Assembly (NCBI GenBank): GCA_035429805.1
Contig: DAOMFL010000043.1
Location: 1 to 32,114 of the forward strand
DNA length: 32,114 nucleotides
Origin: JALORV01 sp035429805
GTDB lineage: Bacteria; Pseudomonadota; Gammaproteobacteria; Burkholderiales; Burkholderiaceae_F
Direction of reading: 5' to 3'
Shown: positions 1-8,349 of the stretch, piece by piece
Numbering within the stretch: position 1 is the stretch's first letter
Layout: each line of letters starts with the position of its first letter
Notes under the pieces: model-generated
What the model saw: only the letters and a program-made list of their open reading frames with translations
Told to the model about the DNA's origin: nothing
Databases searched by the model: none
Translations under genes and position numbers: made by a program

Positions 1-2018
1 CCGAACGGCAGCGATGGCTGCGAGCAGGCCGCTTCGTCGTCGCACTCGTCGTCGTCGCCCGTCCGTTTCTGTGTGCCAGTACCGCTGAGCTTCACCGTGT
101 GCGGCGAACCCGCGGCGTTGCTAGCCACCGTGAGATCACCGATCCGGAGGCCGGTAGCGGTCGGCTTGAACCGCGCTTTGACTTCGCAGCTCGACCCCGG
201 CGCAAGCGTCCGCAGGCACTCGTTGGACTGCACGAAATCGCCGGTCACGTTGATCGCGCTGATCGCGAGCGGCGTGGTGCCGGCGTTGCGAATGCGCACG
301 GTGCGCTCATCGCTGGCCTTGCCGATGCGCACACTGCCGAAGGTGGCCTGGGTCGGTGCCACCTGCGCGACCGCACTGGCCTGAACGGAACCGGTGCCCT
401 TCAGCTCGGTGGCCGGTGCGCCGCTCGCATTGGAAGTCACCGTGAGGTTCGACATGCGTGCGCCGGCGGCCGACGGGGTGAACGTCACCGTGACCGTGCA
501 GGACGCGCCCGCATTCAGCGTGCCGCCGGTCGGGCAATTATTAGTCTGGGCGAAGTCCGTGGAGTTGGTGCCCGCCAGGGCAACCGCCGCCAGGCTGAGC
601 GGTCCGGTTCCGGAGTTGGCAAGGCTGATCGTCCGCTTGGCGCTCGGTGTATTGAGCGGTAGCGAGCCAAAGTCGAGCAGCGTCGGCGCGAGCGTCACCT
701 GTGGCGCAAGCTGCACAGCAACGGCGCCCGTACCGGAAAGCCCGATGCTGTGCGGGCTGCCCGTCGCCGACGAAGCGATCGACACGGAACCCGTGTAGGC
801 GATCCCACTGGCCGGCGCGAATGTCACGCCGATCGAGCAGCTCGCTCCTGCGGCCAGTGCCGCCGGACAGTTGTGCGAGGACGCGAATCCGGTGCCACTC
901 GCAGTAATCGAGGTGATGCCGAGGCTTGCGTTGCCGGAGTTGGTGAGCGTGACGGACTTCGCCGCGCTGGTGGTGCCGACTGTCTGGTTGCCGAATGCGA
1001 GAGTGGTCGGGTTCAGTGCCACCGCAGGTGCGGGAACGGCCGTTCCCGTTCCTGTCAGCCCGACACCGTGCGGACTGCCGCCTGCGTTCGACGGAATGCT
1101 CAGCGTGGCGGAACGCGCGTTGAGCGCGCCCGGCGTGAAGGTCACGTTCACTGTGCAGCTCGCGCCGGGCGCCAGCGTCTGGCCGCTGCAGCCGGTGGCC
1201 GCGAAGTCGGCGGTGTTGGTGCCGGTCAGCGCAATCGCGCCGAGCAGCAGGTTCGCGCTGCCGGTGTTGTTGATCGACACCGGCCTCGACGCGCTTGTCG
1301 AACCGACCATCTGGTTACCGAAGGCGAGCGAGGTCGCCGACAGCGCGACCGACGGCGTCGGCGCTGCGATGCCGCTGCCGCTCACGGCCAGCGTGTTCGA
1401 ACTGGGGGTCGCGTTGTGCGTGACGCTGATCGTCGCGCTGCGCGAACCGACGACGGCAGGCGTGAAGGTGACGTCGATCGAACACGTCTGGGCCGGCGCC
1501 AGGGTCGTCGCGGCGGCGCAGGTCCCACCTCGCGTGAAGTCGCCCGGGTTGGTGCCGGCGAGCGCGATCGACGCGACAACGAGATTCGCCGTGCCGCTGT
1601 TGCGCAGCGTTGCCGACATCGTGCCTGACGCGGTCATCACCACCTGGTTGCCGAAGCTGAGAGAGGGAGTCGAAAGCGACGCCGCCGGCGATGGAGTCCC
1701 CGCGGCCGGATTGACGATGTACGCGGCTATGTCGTCGGCATCGACCGCCGACACGTAGGTCTTCAGGAATGACATCGCACCGACGCTGTTGATTGCATTC
1801 AGGACCGCAGTTCCGGTCGATCCGTTCCTGATCTTGTTGGTATTCAGCGTCGGGTCGGGGCCGTGACAGCCTGCGGTGCCGCACGACAGCGGCGCGCCGT
1901 TCGTGTTGTTGTAGAGCGCTTTGCCGCGCACCGGATCCGCCGCCATTGCGGACGATGCGGTAGCCCCGAACAGCAGCGCCGCGGTTGCAACTTCTGTCAC
2001 CAGCGATCTCGATCTCAT
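1..2018 (-). CDS. Secreted cytochrome-c-like / choice-of-anchor-D (ASH) repeat protein, partial
   Basis: The gene starts at 2018 behind an AGGGAGA ribosome-binding site and runs off the left edge, so about 672 codons are visible and the C-terminus is missing. Residues 1-26 form a signal peptide (cleavage near AMA/ADP). Residues 28-105 look like a small c-type cytochrome domain: a haem-binding C46-GTAG-C51-H52, which is CX4CH rather than CXXCH, and a possible axial Met82. After a short linker come five tandem domains of about 100-110 residues. Each begins with a variant of LxFGNQxVG, carries a conserved cysteine pair and ends near a variant of SPHxxxLxGTG. This is the pattern of ASPM/SPD-2/Hydin (choice-of-anchor D) immunoglobulin-like domains. 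The visible end is an acidic Asp-rich stretch with cysteines. I infer a periplasmic or surface protein that holds a haem domain on a beta-rich stalk. The substrate and partners are unknown. Confidence 0.85.
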   Translation of the reverse strand, partial: MRSRSLVTEVATAALLFGATASSAMAADPVRGKALYNNTNGAPLSCGTAGCHGPDPTLNTNKIRNGSTGTAVLNAINSVGAMSFLKTYVSAVDADDIAAYIVNPAAGTPSPAASLSTPSLSFGNQVVMTASGTMSATLRNSGTANLVVASIALAGTNPGDFTRGGTCAAATTLAPAQTCSIDVTFTPAVVGSRSATISVTHNATPSSNTLAVSGSGIAAPTPSVALSATSLAFGNQMVGSTSASRPVSINNTGSANLLLGAIALTGTNTADFAATGCSGQTLAPGASCTVNVTFTPGALNARSATLSIPSNAGGSPHGVGLTGTGTAVPAPAVALNPTTLAFGNQTVGTTSAAKSVTLTNSGNASLGITSITASGTGFASSHNCPAALAAGASCSIGVTFAPASGIAYTGSVSIASSATGSPHSIGLSGTGAVAVQLAPQVTLAPTLLDFGSLPLNTPSAKRTISLANSGTGPLSLAAVALAGTNSTDFAQTNNCPTGGTLNAGASCTVTVTFTPSAAGARMSNLTVTSNASGAPATELKGTGSVQASAVAQVAPTQATFGSVRIGKASDERTVRIRNAGTTPLAISAINVTGDFVQSNECLRTLAPGSSCEVKARFKPTATGLRIGDLTVASNAAGSPHTVKLSGTGTQKRTGDDDECDDEAACSQPSLPF

Positions 2019-2287
2019 GGTTCTCCCTGTCCTGACGTGTTGCGCGCGGCCTCGAAAGTCGCGCGAATGTCGAACGCGTTGCCGTTGAATCCGGCGGGAG
2101 AACCTTAGTGTCAAGTTGCCGCTTCCGGCCGCGACGACTTCGCCGCTACGCGCTACGACGTGCGTCGGATGACGGATGAGCGGACTACAACGTGCATGGG
2201 ATGGCGCGCAGTCACTAACCGCGCGATCGCGCGATCAACTCGCCTCCGCCCTTGCGCAGAACTGCAAATCCGGTGTTCAGCCCGCGC

Positions 2288-4594
2288 TCACGGCACGCCG
2301 AGCAGCAGATAGAGACTCCAGCGCCCGGCTCCGACGCCGACACCGAAGTAAGCCGGGCCGAGGAATGTGTCGGCGCTGAGGAAGACCGAGCTCGACCATA
2401 CGGTGCCGGGAGTCGACAGCGCGCCGACGCGGTCGCTGATGCGGCCGACTTCCGCCGAGGCCCCTGCGTAGATCCCCGACCCGAGCAGGTCCGGCAGGGG
2501 TACGGCACGGTAGTAGTACACAAGGCGGCCGAACGTGTACTGGCGTCCGGCGAATTCGTTGATCCGGTACGCCGAGAGGTGAAGCGGGCCACCCAGCGAG
2601 AACGATTCGTAAGCTGGCATGTCGGACCCTAGCGACGAACCGCCGCTGGCGGCGAGGTTCAGAGTGTGCGGTCCCCAGCTCTGTGCGACGCGGGCCGTAG
2701 CCTCGACCCGGTTGTAGGACACCTCCGACCCCAGCGATTCCATCGCAAAGTAGGCCGTACCGGACAGGCCGAATCCGGAGCGGGCAAACCAGGCCGAGTC
2801 GGTCTGGTCGATGAACACCCCGGCGCGCAGGCCGGCTGTCGTTTCGTGCACCGACGGCAGCAGCGGCGACCCTGTTTCGACCCGCGCATGAACGCGCGAC
2901 ATCACGTAGCCGGCGCGCAGCTGGCCCCACGTCCCGAGGACGGCACCGCCGTCGAGGCCGCCCTGCGTGACGCTCGTCAGGTAGTCGGCGACCTTGTCTT
3001 CGTTCTCGAATACTCCTCGGGTCTGCTGCCCGACGTAGAAGTTCGGGGCGACGAACCACTTGCCGGCCTCGTTCACCGGCTGGAAGAACTCCGTCGACAA
3101 GTAGGTGTTCTGCCCGACCTGAACCTGAGTGGTCCACTCGGCACCGAGGTGGTTCATCCACGTCTTCCGGTACTGCACCAGCGCATTGAACTGGCTGTCG
3201 CCCGAGAAGTCACTCGCGAGACCGAGGCCGAAGCGCAGGTAATCCGGGCCCCAGGACTTCTCGACCGGCTCGATCAGCAGCGCGCGCGGCCCGCCCGGGC
3301 CGCCGACGATGCGGTAGCTGATGCTCTCGAAGTCACCGGTGCCATAGATGCGCCGCAGATCAGCACCGAGCTTCGCTTCGGTCAACGGCTCTCCTGGCTT
3401 GGACTCGATCAGCGCTTCGGCCACCGCCGGGTTCGTGCGCTTCAACCCTTCGACACGGATCTCGTCCACACTGCCGAGCGCCCTGCCTTCGGCGATCTGC
3501 CTGCCGCGCACGGCGGCGTACTGCTCCGGCGGAAGGCTGTAGCGCGCGAGCTGGCCCGCCATGGCGCGGGTCGCATCCTCGCCGACCTTGATCGCGTCCT
3601 TGACACGATTGAAGCTGCTGGAGGAGATGTCGCCGAGATCAGGCGCGATCAGGACATCCTTGGTATCGAGGCTCTTGAGTTGCTCGTCGACGGTCTGCTT
3701 GCCGAGGAAGTTGATCAGCTGCGCGGTGACGCTGACCGCCGAGGTGATCTGGTCGCGCCTCAGCGGCGGCGTCGAGATGTTGACCGCGATGATCACCTCG
3801 CCGCAGAGCTTGCGCGCCTCGTCGATCGGCAGGTTGTTGGCAATGCCGCCATCGACGAGCAGCCGGCCGTCGATTTCCACCGGCGCAATCGCGCCCGGCA
3901 CCGACATGCTGGCGCGCATCGCCTGCGCCACACTGCCCTTGCCGAGGACGACCGACTCACCGGTCTCGATGTCGGTGGCCATGGCGCGGAACGGGATGGG
4001 CAGCTGGTCGAAATTGCCGATCCCGAAGGCCGGCATCGCGAGCTGCCGGAAGAAGCTCTCGATCGACACCCCGGCCAGAACGCCCTTTGGCAGCGCAAGG
4101 CTGCCGTCCTTCACACCGAATTCGGGCTTGAACAGCGTCTTGTAGTCGTCGATCTTGCGACGAACCGCAATCTCCTTGCGGGGCGGTGCGTCGCGGAAGA
4201 TCTCGGCCCAGTCTGCGTCGAGGACCGCCTGCTCCATGTCGGCCACCGTCCGCCCGGAGGCAAACGTCCCGCCGACGATGGCGCCCATGCTGGTGCCGGT
4301 GACGCAGCTGATCGGAATGCGCATCTCGTCCAGCACCTTGAGCACGCCAACGTGCGCGATGCCGCGTGCACCGCCGCCCGAGAGGGCGAGCCCGATCCGC
4401 GGCGCCGATTTGGGAGCGGTCCGCGTCGCTGCTTCCGCGGCGGACCCCGATTGCGCGCCAGATGTGGCCGTCTGCGCACCGGCAGCCGCGCAGACAACGG
4501 TGGCAGCGAGCAGGACTGCGGCCCTGCAGAGCCGATCAATGCGCGGCATCGGGAGTGTCGGGAGCGCCTCGGCGCCCCGTAGCTGTTCATGCAT
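2288..4594 (-). CDS. Patatin-like phospholipase with POTRA and beta-barrel (PlpD-like type Vd autotransporter)
   Basis: The protein has 768 residues from the ATG at 4594, which sits six bases after AGGGG. In-frame starts at 4597 or 4549 are possible, and the one at 4549 begins closest to the hydrophobic signal peptide (LCRAAVLLAATVVC). The patatin domain has the oxyanion loop SGGGARG, the nucleophile elbow GTSMG (Ser102) and the catalytic Asp248 in VDGG. A POTRA-like segment follows (IRVEGLKRTN...YGTGDFESI, about residues 380-435). The rest, to the C-terminus, is alternating aromatic/hydrophobic sequence typical of a 16-strand Omp85-type barrel. This order matches PlpD of Pseudomonas (type Vd secretion), whose lipase domain is carried outward by its own barrel. 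The last residues are LLLGVP, without the usual terminal aromatic residue of many outer-membrane barrels. The gene is divergent from the MFS gene, with a 56-bp gap that must hold both promoters. Confidence 0.9.
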   Translation of the reverse strand: MHEQLRGAEALPTLPMPRIDRLCRAAVLLAATVVCAAAGAQTATSGAQSGSAAEAATRTAPKSAPRIGLALSGGGARGIAHVGVLKVLDEMRIPISCVTGTSMGAIVGGTFASGRTVADMEQAVLDADWAEIFRDAPPRKEIAVRRKIDDYKTLFKPEFGVKDGSLALPKGVLAGVSIESFFRQLAMPAFGIGNFDQLPIPFRAMATDIETGESVVLGKGSVAQAMRASMSVPGAIAPVEIDGRLLVDGGIANNLPIDEARKLCGEVIIAVNISTPPLRRDQITSAVSVTAQLINFLGKQTVDEQLKSLDTKDVLIAPDLGDISSSSFNRVKDAIKVGEDATRAMAGQLARYSLPPEQYAAVRGRQIAEGRALGSVDEIRVEGLKRTNPAVAEALIESKPGEPLTEAKLGADLRRIYGTGDFESISYRIVGGPGGPRALLIEPVEKSWGPDYLRFGLGLASDFSGDSQFNALVQYRKTWMNHLGAEWTTQVQVGQNTYLSTEFFQPVNEAGKWFVAPNFYVGQQTRGVFENEDKVADYLTSVTQGGLDGGAVLGTWGQLRAGYVMSRVHARVETGSPLLPSVHETTAGLRAGVFIDQTDSAWFARSGFGLSGTAYFAMESLGSEVSYNRVEATARVAQSWGPHTLNLAASGGSSLGSDMPAYESFSLGGPLHLSAYRINEFAGRQYTFGRLVYYYRAVPLPDLLGSGIYAGASAEVGRISDRVGALSTPGTVWSSSVFLSADTFLGPAYFGVGVGAGRWSLYLLLGVP

Positions 4595-4650
4595 CATGTA
4601 CCCCTGCTCGACAACCGCGGCAAACCAACGGCGGCGGCACGAATGGTGCC

Positions 4651-5961
4651 ATGACCGGGATGATGATCGCGCGCGCACCGGCCACAGCCATCGACCGCTC
4701 CGGATTCCGACCGACCTACGTCTGGACGGTATTCGCGCTGACCTTCGCGCTGATGCTGTCCGACTTCATGACGCGCAATGTCATGAGTGGCGTGATGCCG
4801 CTGCTTGCGCGCGACTGGACCCTGAACGACAGCCAGCTCGGGATGCTGGTCAGCATCGTCCCGCTCGTCGTGGGCATCGCTTCATGGCCGATCTCGCTGC
4901 TCGCAGATCGGTGGGGACACGTCCGCAGCGTGACCGCAATGGCCGTCCTGTGGTGCGTGGCGACGATCGGTTGCGGGCTCAGCCAGACACATGCGCAGAT
5001 GTTCGTCGCCCGTGCCGTGCTCGGGCTCGGCGAGGCCGCCTACACCAGCGTGGGCGGTGCGGTGCTGTCGCGCGTCTTTCCCGCAGAGCGGATGGCGGCG
5101 GTTCTCGGCGCCTTTCAGTCGGCGGCCGTGCTCGGCACCGTGCTCGGCGTGGCCGCAGGCGGCGTCATCGCGGCCCGGTACGGCTGGCCCGCCGCGTTCA
5201 TCAGTCTGGGTCTCGGGTCGCTCGGGCTCGTCGTGCTGTTCGCACTGCTCGTGCGCGAGCGCCCCGGACTGTCGACAGGCGACGCGCGCGAGGCCACACC
5301 GAGGCCGAATCACACGCTCAGCCTCGGCGCCACGCTGCAGCAGATGTTCGCCAAGCGCAGCGCATCGCTCACATACATCGGTTCCGGACTGCAGACGGTC
5401 GTGCTGGGCGCGCTGGCGGCCTGGTTACCAACCTTTCTTGCCAGGGAATACGGCCTGCCCGCCGACCAGGCTGGACTGCGGGCAGCGCTCATCATGCTGG
5501 GGGCTGCAATCGGCATGGTTGCCGGCGGCAGCATTGCGGACCGCGCGGCCCGTGCGCGGCCGCGACGACGGCTGCAGGTGACGGCCGCGTACGCGTTCAT
5601 CTCTTTCGTGCTGCTCTCGAGCGCGTTCACACTGCCGCCGGGCGGTCTCCAGATGGCATTGCTGCTGGTCGGCTCGATGATCGCTGGCGGGCATGTCGGC
5701 ATCGTATCGGCCGTAGTCATCGATCTCTCCCATCCGGGTCTCCGCGCGACGGCGCTGGGAACCGTCGTGCTCTTCAACAATCTGCTGGGGCTGGTGCCCG
5801 GCCCGTTGCTCGTCGGGGCGCTGTCAGACGCGTTCAGCCTGGCGACCGCGATGACGGTGATCCCGCTGGCTGGCGCGGGTGCTGCGGCCTGCTTCCTGTC
5901 GGCTGCGCGTGGCTATGAAGCCGAGCTATCGGCCCGCGTCGACAGGGGACCGGTCAGGTAG
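4651..5961 (+). CDS. Major facilitator superfamily transporter
   Basis: The protein has 436 residues, normal for a 12-helix MFS permease. The start is taken at the ATG at 4651. ATGs at 4660 and 4663 are also in frame, and no strong ribosome-binding site separates them. Hydrophobic helices are evenly spaced. The loop between helices 2 and 3 carries the MFS signature in the form LLADRWGHVRSV, and a second such loop (SIADRAARARPRRR) begins the C-terminal half. The family moves small solutes by proton symport or antiport. The sequence resembles organic-acid or drug permeases, but the substrate cannot be told. It is transcribed away from the patatin gene and followed 100 bp later by a lipoprotein gene on the same strand. 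Confidence 0.9.
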   Translation: MTGMMIARAPATAIDRSGFRPTYVWTVFALTFALMLSDFMTRNVMSGVMPLLARDWTLNDSQLGMLVSIVPLVVGIASWPISLLADRWGHVRSVTAMAVLWCVATIGCGLSQTHAQMFVARAVLGLGEAAYTSVGGAVLSRVFPAERMAAVLGAFQSAAVLGTVLGVAAGGVIAARYGWPAAFISLGLGSLGLVVLFALLVRERPGLSTGDAREATPRPNHTLSLGATLQQMFAKRSASLTYIGSGLQTVVLGALAAWLPTFLAREYGLPADQAGLRAALIMLGAAIGMVAGGSIADRAARARPRRRLQVTAAYAFISFVLLSSAFTLPPGGLQMALLLVGSMIAGGHVGIVSAVVIDLSHPGLRATALGTVVLFNNLLGLVPGPLLVGALSDAFSLATAMTVIPLAGAGAAACFLSAARGYEAELSARVDRGPVR

Positions 5962-6061
5962 TCCGGAAGAGTCAAGACGAAAGCCCCGCTTTGCGCTACC
6001 TTGGGAACGTGGCAGCCTCGGCTGCGCCATTCACAACCAACGATTTCGCGGACACCTCGCC

Positions 6062-6382
6062 ATGACTCCTGCACGTACTCTGATCCTTGCCGCCGCCGCC
6101 GTCGCGCTCACCGCATGTGCCTCCGGAAGCACGAACCAGCCGGCCGGGCCGGCGCAACTCGTCAACATCACGCTGCAGCCCGCACGCATATCGCCCAATC
6201 CGCAGGGCGCGTTCGCGCTCAGCGAAGTCACCGGGTGCTATGTGGAATTCGTCGGCCGCGGCCCGGCAGAGCCGACCTTCCAGTTCCGCGTCGCGCCGAC
6301 GCAGCGCATGCCGAGCATCGAGCAGTGCCTGGAGTCGCTGCGGACGCAGCCGGGTGTGACTGCGGTGCAGGTCGCGAAGTAG
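6062..6382 (+). CDS. Small lipoprotein of unknown function
   Basis: The protein has 106 residues. It starts with a lipoprotein signal peptide (MTPARTLILAAAAVALTAC) with Cys19 as the lipidation site (LTAC). The mature part is short and mixed in character, with two further cysteines (in TGCYVEF and EQCLESL) that could form a disulfide in the periplasm. A C-terminal segment (IEQCLESLRTQPGVTAVQVAK) looks like a helix followed by a strand. I do not recognise a family. An upstream in-frame extension to 5879 overlaps the MFS gene and lacks a signal sequence, so the lipoprotein start is preferred. It is convergent with the tail sheath gene. Confidence 0.75.
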   Translation: MTPARTLILAAAAVALTACASGSTNQPAGPAQLVNITLQPARISPNPQGAFALSEVTGCYVEFVGRGPAEPTFQFRVAPTQRMPSIEQCLESLRTQPGVTAVQVAK

Positions 6383-6473
6383 CCCTACGCCCCGGGGTCG
6401 GCCTGGCGCCTGGACGGCACGTTGCCGGTCGTCTGTCGGCGCGAGCCCGACGGCGCCGTGTCCGTCTCGCGGA

Positions 6474-7622
6474 TCAGGCCGCAGCGGTGCGATGCTCGAT
6501 GCGGACGTTCACGTACTCGGCGGGTTTGACGATCGCAACGCCAACGACGCAGATTAGTCGGCCCTGCGCTACATCGTCCTGTGTCATCGTCGTCCGGTCG
6601 CATCGGACGAAGTAAGCCTCGGCCTCGGTCCGTCCCTGAAGCGCGCCGTCCCGCCAGGCCCGCCGGAGGAAATCGCCGATGTCGCGCCGGATGCGTGCCC
6701 ACAGCGGCTCGGCGTTCGCCTCGAACACGGCCCACCGAGTGCCGCGCGAGATGCTGTGCTCGAGGTAGATCAGCAGGCGTCGCACGTTGACGTACTTGAA
6801 CTCGGCATCCGAACCCAGGGTCCGCGCGCCCCAGACCCGCAACTGCCGGCCAGCTTCGCTGAACTCGCGGATGACGTTGACACCCGCGGGGTTCAACGTT
6901 TCCTGCTGCGCATGGTCGATGATGGCCGTCAATCCGACCGCGCCGGCCAGTGCTTCGTTCGCCGGCGCCTTGAACACCCCGCGATCGCGGTCGGTCCTCG
7001 CGTAGATGCCGGCGACGTGACCCCCCGGCGGCACGCGGCGCGGCTTTCTGGCGCCGGTCTTGTCGGCCACGAGCAGCCACGGGACGTAAAGTGCCGCGCG
7101 ACTGCTGGCGGCGACCGCCCGGTGCGGGTCGAATCCCGCCGGAACCGCGGGTGGCCCGTCGATGATCGCAAAGCGATAGCGCATCGCTTCGCAATGCTCG
7201 ATCAGCCTGCGTGCGACGTCGAACGTTGATCCCGGCGCATAGACCAGAGCCACCTCCGCATAGTCGTCGCTCGACAGCGCGGCGAGTCCCTGGGGCTCGG
7301 CGCGCGCGGCGGCCGGCTCACCTTCATAGTCCTGAACGGTGAGCGGACCGTGGGCGGCATCGCCGCGGACGACACGCGCGACAACCAGCCTGCCGCCGCC
7401 GTTGTCGAAGAAACCTCGAACAGCATCCGGCATATACGCATCGGGCGAGACATCGCCGCCGAATGCACTCGCGAATTCTGCGAAGCTGGTGACGAGTGTG
7501 GGACGCAGCGGGCCGCGCGCCGTCGCACCGAGAAAGGCTGCAGTGCTTGTCGCCACACCCTCGATCGGCTGCGGGCCGGACGATTCTTCGACGTAGACGC
7601 CAGGCGTCGTGTACTCGGGCAT
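6474..7622 (-). CDS. Contractile tail sheath protein (phage / eCIS type), orphan
   Basis: The protein has 382 residues and starts at 7622 behind GGAGGAGCGGGAGCC. The N-terminus PGVYVEE, then PIEGVATSTAAFLG and FAEFASAFGG, is the classic opening of phage and injection-system sheath proteins. The C-terminal module (FLRRAWRDGALQG...EAYFVRCD...MTQDDVAQGRL...VGVAIVKPAEYVNVRI) is the conserved sheath domain that packs on the inner tube. Both ends are intact and the length is near the lower end for the family, so the gene does not look decayed. In a contractile system this subunit forms the outer cylinder that shortens to drive the tube. No tube, baseplate, spike or AAA+ gene lies next to it. Its neighbours are a lipoprotein and a cupredoxin. 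The only other related gene seen is the DUF4255 protein at 27680-28204. Confidence 0.9.
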   Translation of the reverse strand: MPEYTTPGVYVEESSGPQPIEGVATSTAAFLGATARGPLRPTLVTSFAEFASAFGGDVSPDAYMPDAVRGFFDNGGGRLVVARVVRGDAAHGPLTVQDYEGEPAAARAEPQGLAALSSDDYAEVALVYAPGSTFDVARRLIEHCEAMRYRFAIIDGPPAVPAGFDPHRAVAASSRAALYVPWLLVADKTGARKPRRVPPGGHVAGIYARTDRDRGVFKAPANEALAGAVGLTAIIDHAQQETLNPAGVNVIREFSEAGRQLRVWGARTLGSDAEFKYVNVRRLLIYLEHSISRGTRWAVFEANAEPLWARIRRDIGDFLRRAWRDGALQGRTEAEAYFVRCDRTTMTQDDVAQGRLICVVGVAIVKPAEYVNVRIEHRTAAA

Positions 7623-7818
7623 GGCTCCCGCTCCTCCGAGGCAGAACCCTCATCGTCGCACGCTGCCCGCGAAGTCGCGACGACGGCCGGCGCGACGGTG
7701 CTGCTGCTCGCCCTGCCCGATCCGGTCGCCCGCGCCCAGGGGGCGCCGCGGCGCGCGTGCGGATCCGGCACTACGGAGCGGTTACCATGCGCCGGCCCCG
7801 AAACCAGGAGAAAAGATC

Positions 7819-8349
7819 GTGCAAGGACAGAGAGGCCTGATCGCCGCGGTGCTAATGATCCTGCTTGCGCCGGCTTACGCGCATGGCGGCGCGGGCCAGG
7901 CCCCCGCCACGGTAGCGCCCGAGCAGAAGCCTTGGGGCATCGCCGGCGAGGTGAAGCGCGTGGTCCGCACGGTAGAGATCCGCATGACCGATCGGATGCG
8001 CTTCACTCCGGACCGCATCGACGTGCGAATTGGACAAACGGTGCGCTTCGTCGTGCATAACGACGGCGCGCTGCTGCACGAGTTCGTTCTCGGCACGAGA
8101 AAGGTGCTCGACGAGCATGCCGCGCTGATGCAGAAATTCACTGCGATGGAACACGACGAACCGTACATGGCCCACGTCGCCCCGGGCGGAAGCGGCGAGG
8201 TCATCTGGACTTTCAATCGCCCCGGCGAGTTCGATTTCGCCTGCCTGATGGCCGGACACTACTCCGCAGGCATGGTGGGAAGGATCCGCGTTCTGCCGCG
8301 GAAGTCCGCGGCGTCGATAGAGCCCACGGGGAGCGGTCGTCCAGGCTAA
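7819..8349 (+). CDS. Periplasmic cupredoxin-like copper protein
   Basis: The start is the GTG at 7819, eight bases after AGGAG (7806-7810). It gives 176 residues with a signal peptide ending near AYA/HGG. The core (residues 50-160) is a plastocyanin/azurin-type beta sandwich. His87 (in LLHEFVLG), Cys142, His147 and Met152 (C-x4-H-x4-M, in DFACLMAGHYSAGM) are the expected type 1 copper ligands. Between the first His and the Cys is an insert with several Met and His residues (HAALMQKFTAMEHDEPYM), as in the copper-resistance-linked cupredoxin family. I infer electron transfer or copper buffering in the periplasm. It converges with the glycosyltransferase gene, and the two stop codons overlap by 4 bp (8346-8349). 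Confidence 0.88.
   Translation: MQGQRGLIAAVLMILLAPAYAHGGAGQAPATVAPEQKPWGIAGEVKRVVRTVEIRMTDRMRFTPDRIDVRIGQTVRFVVHNDGALLHEFVLGTRKVLDEHAALMQKFTAMEHDEPYMAHVAPGGSGEVIWTFNRPGEFDFACLMAGHYSAGMVGRIRVLPRKSAASIEPTGSGRPG

Noticed and set aside
2221..2232. GCGCGATCGCGC palindrome near the patatin 3' end
   Set aside because: GCGATCGC-type palindromes are common in GC-rich genomes. It is downstream of a gene end with no further pattern.
2666..4582. Plus-strand open frame of 638 codons opposite the patatin gene
   Set aside because: A shadow of the GC-rich patatin coding sequence with no recognisable domain.
4366..4650. N-terminal extension of the MFS transporter by 95 codons
   Set aside because: The extra sequence is Arg/Pro-rich, overlaps the divergent patatin gene and precedes the first hydrophobic helix.
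6474..7622. Prophage or tailocin island around the sheath gene
   Set aside because: No integrase, tRNA-end duplication, tube, baseplate, lysis or regulator gene is adjacent, and the flanking genes are ordinary chromosomal genes.
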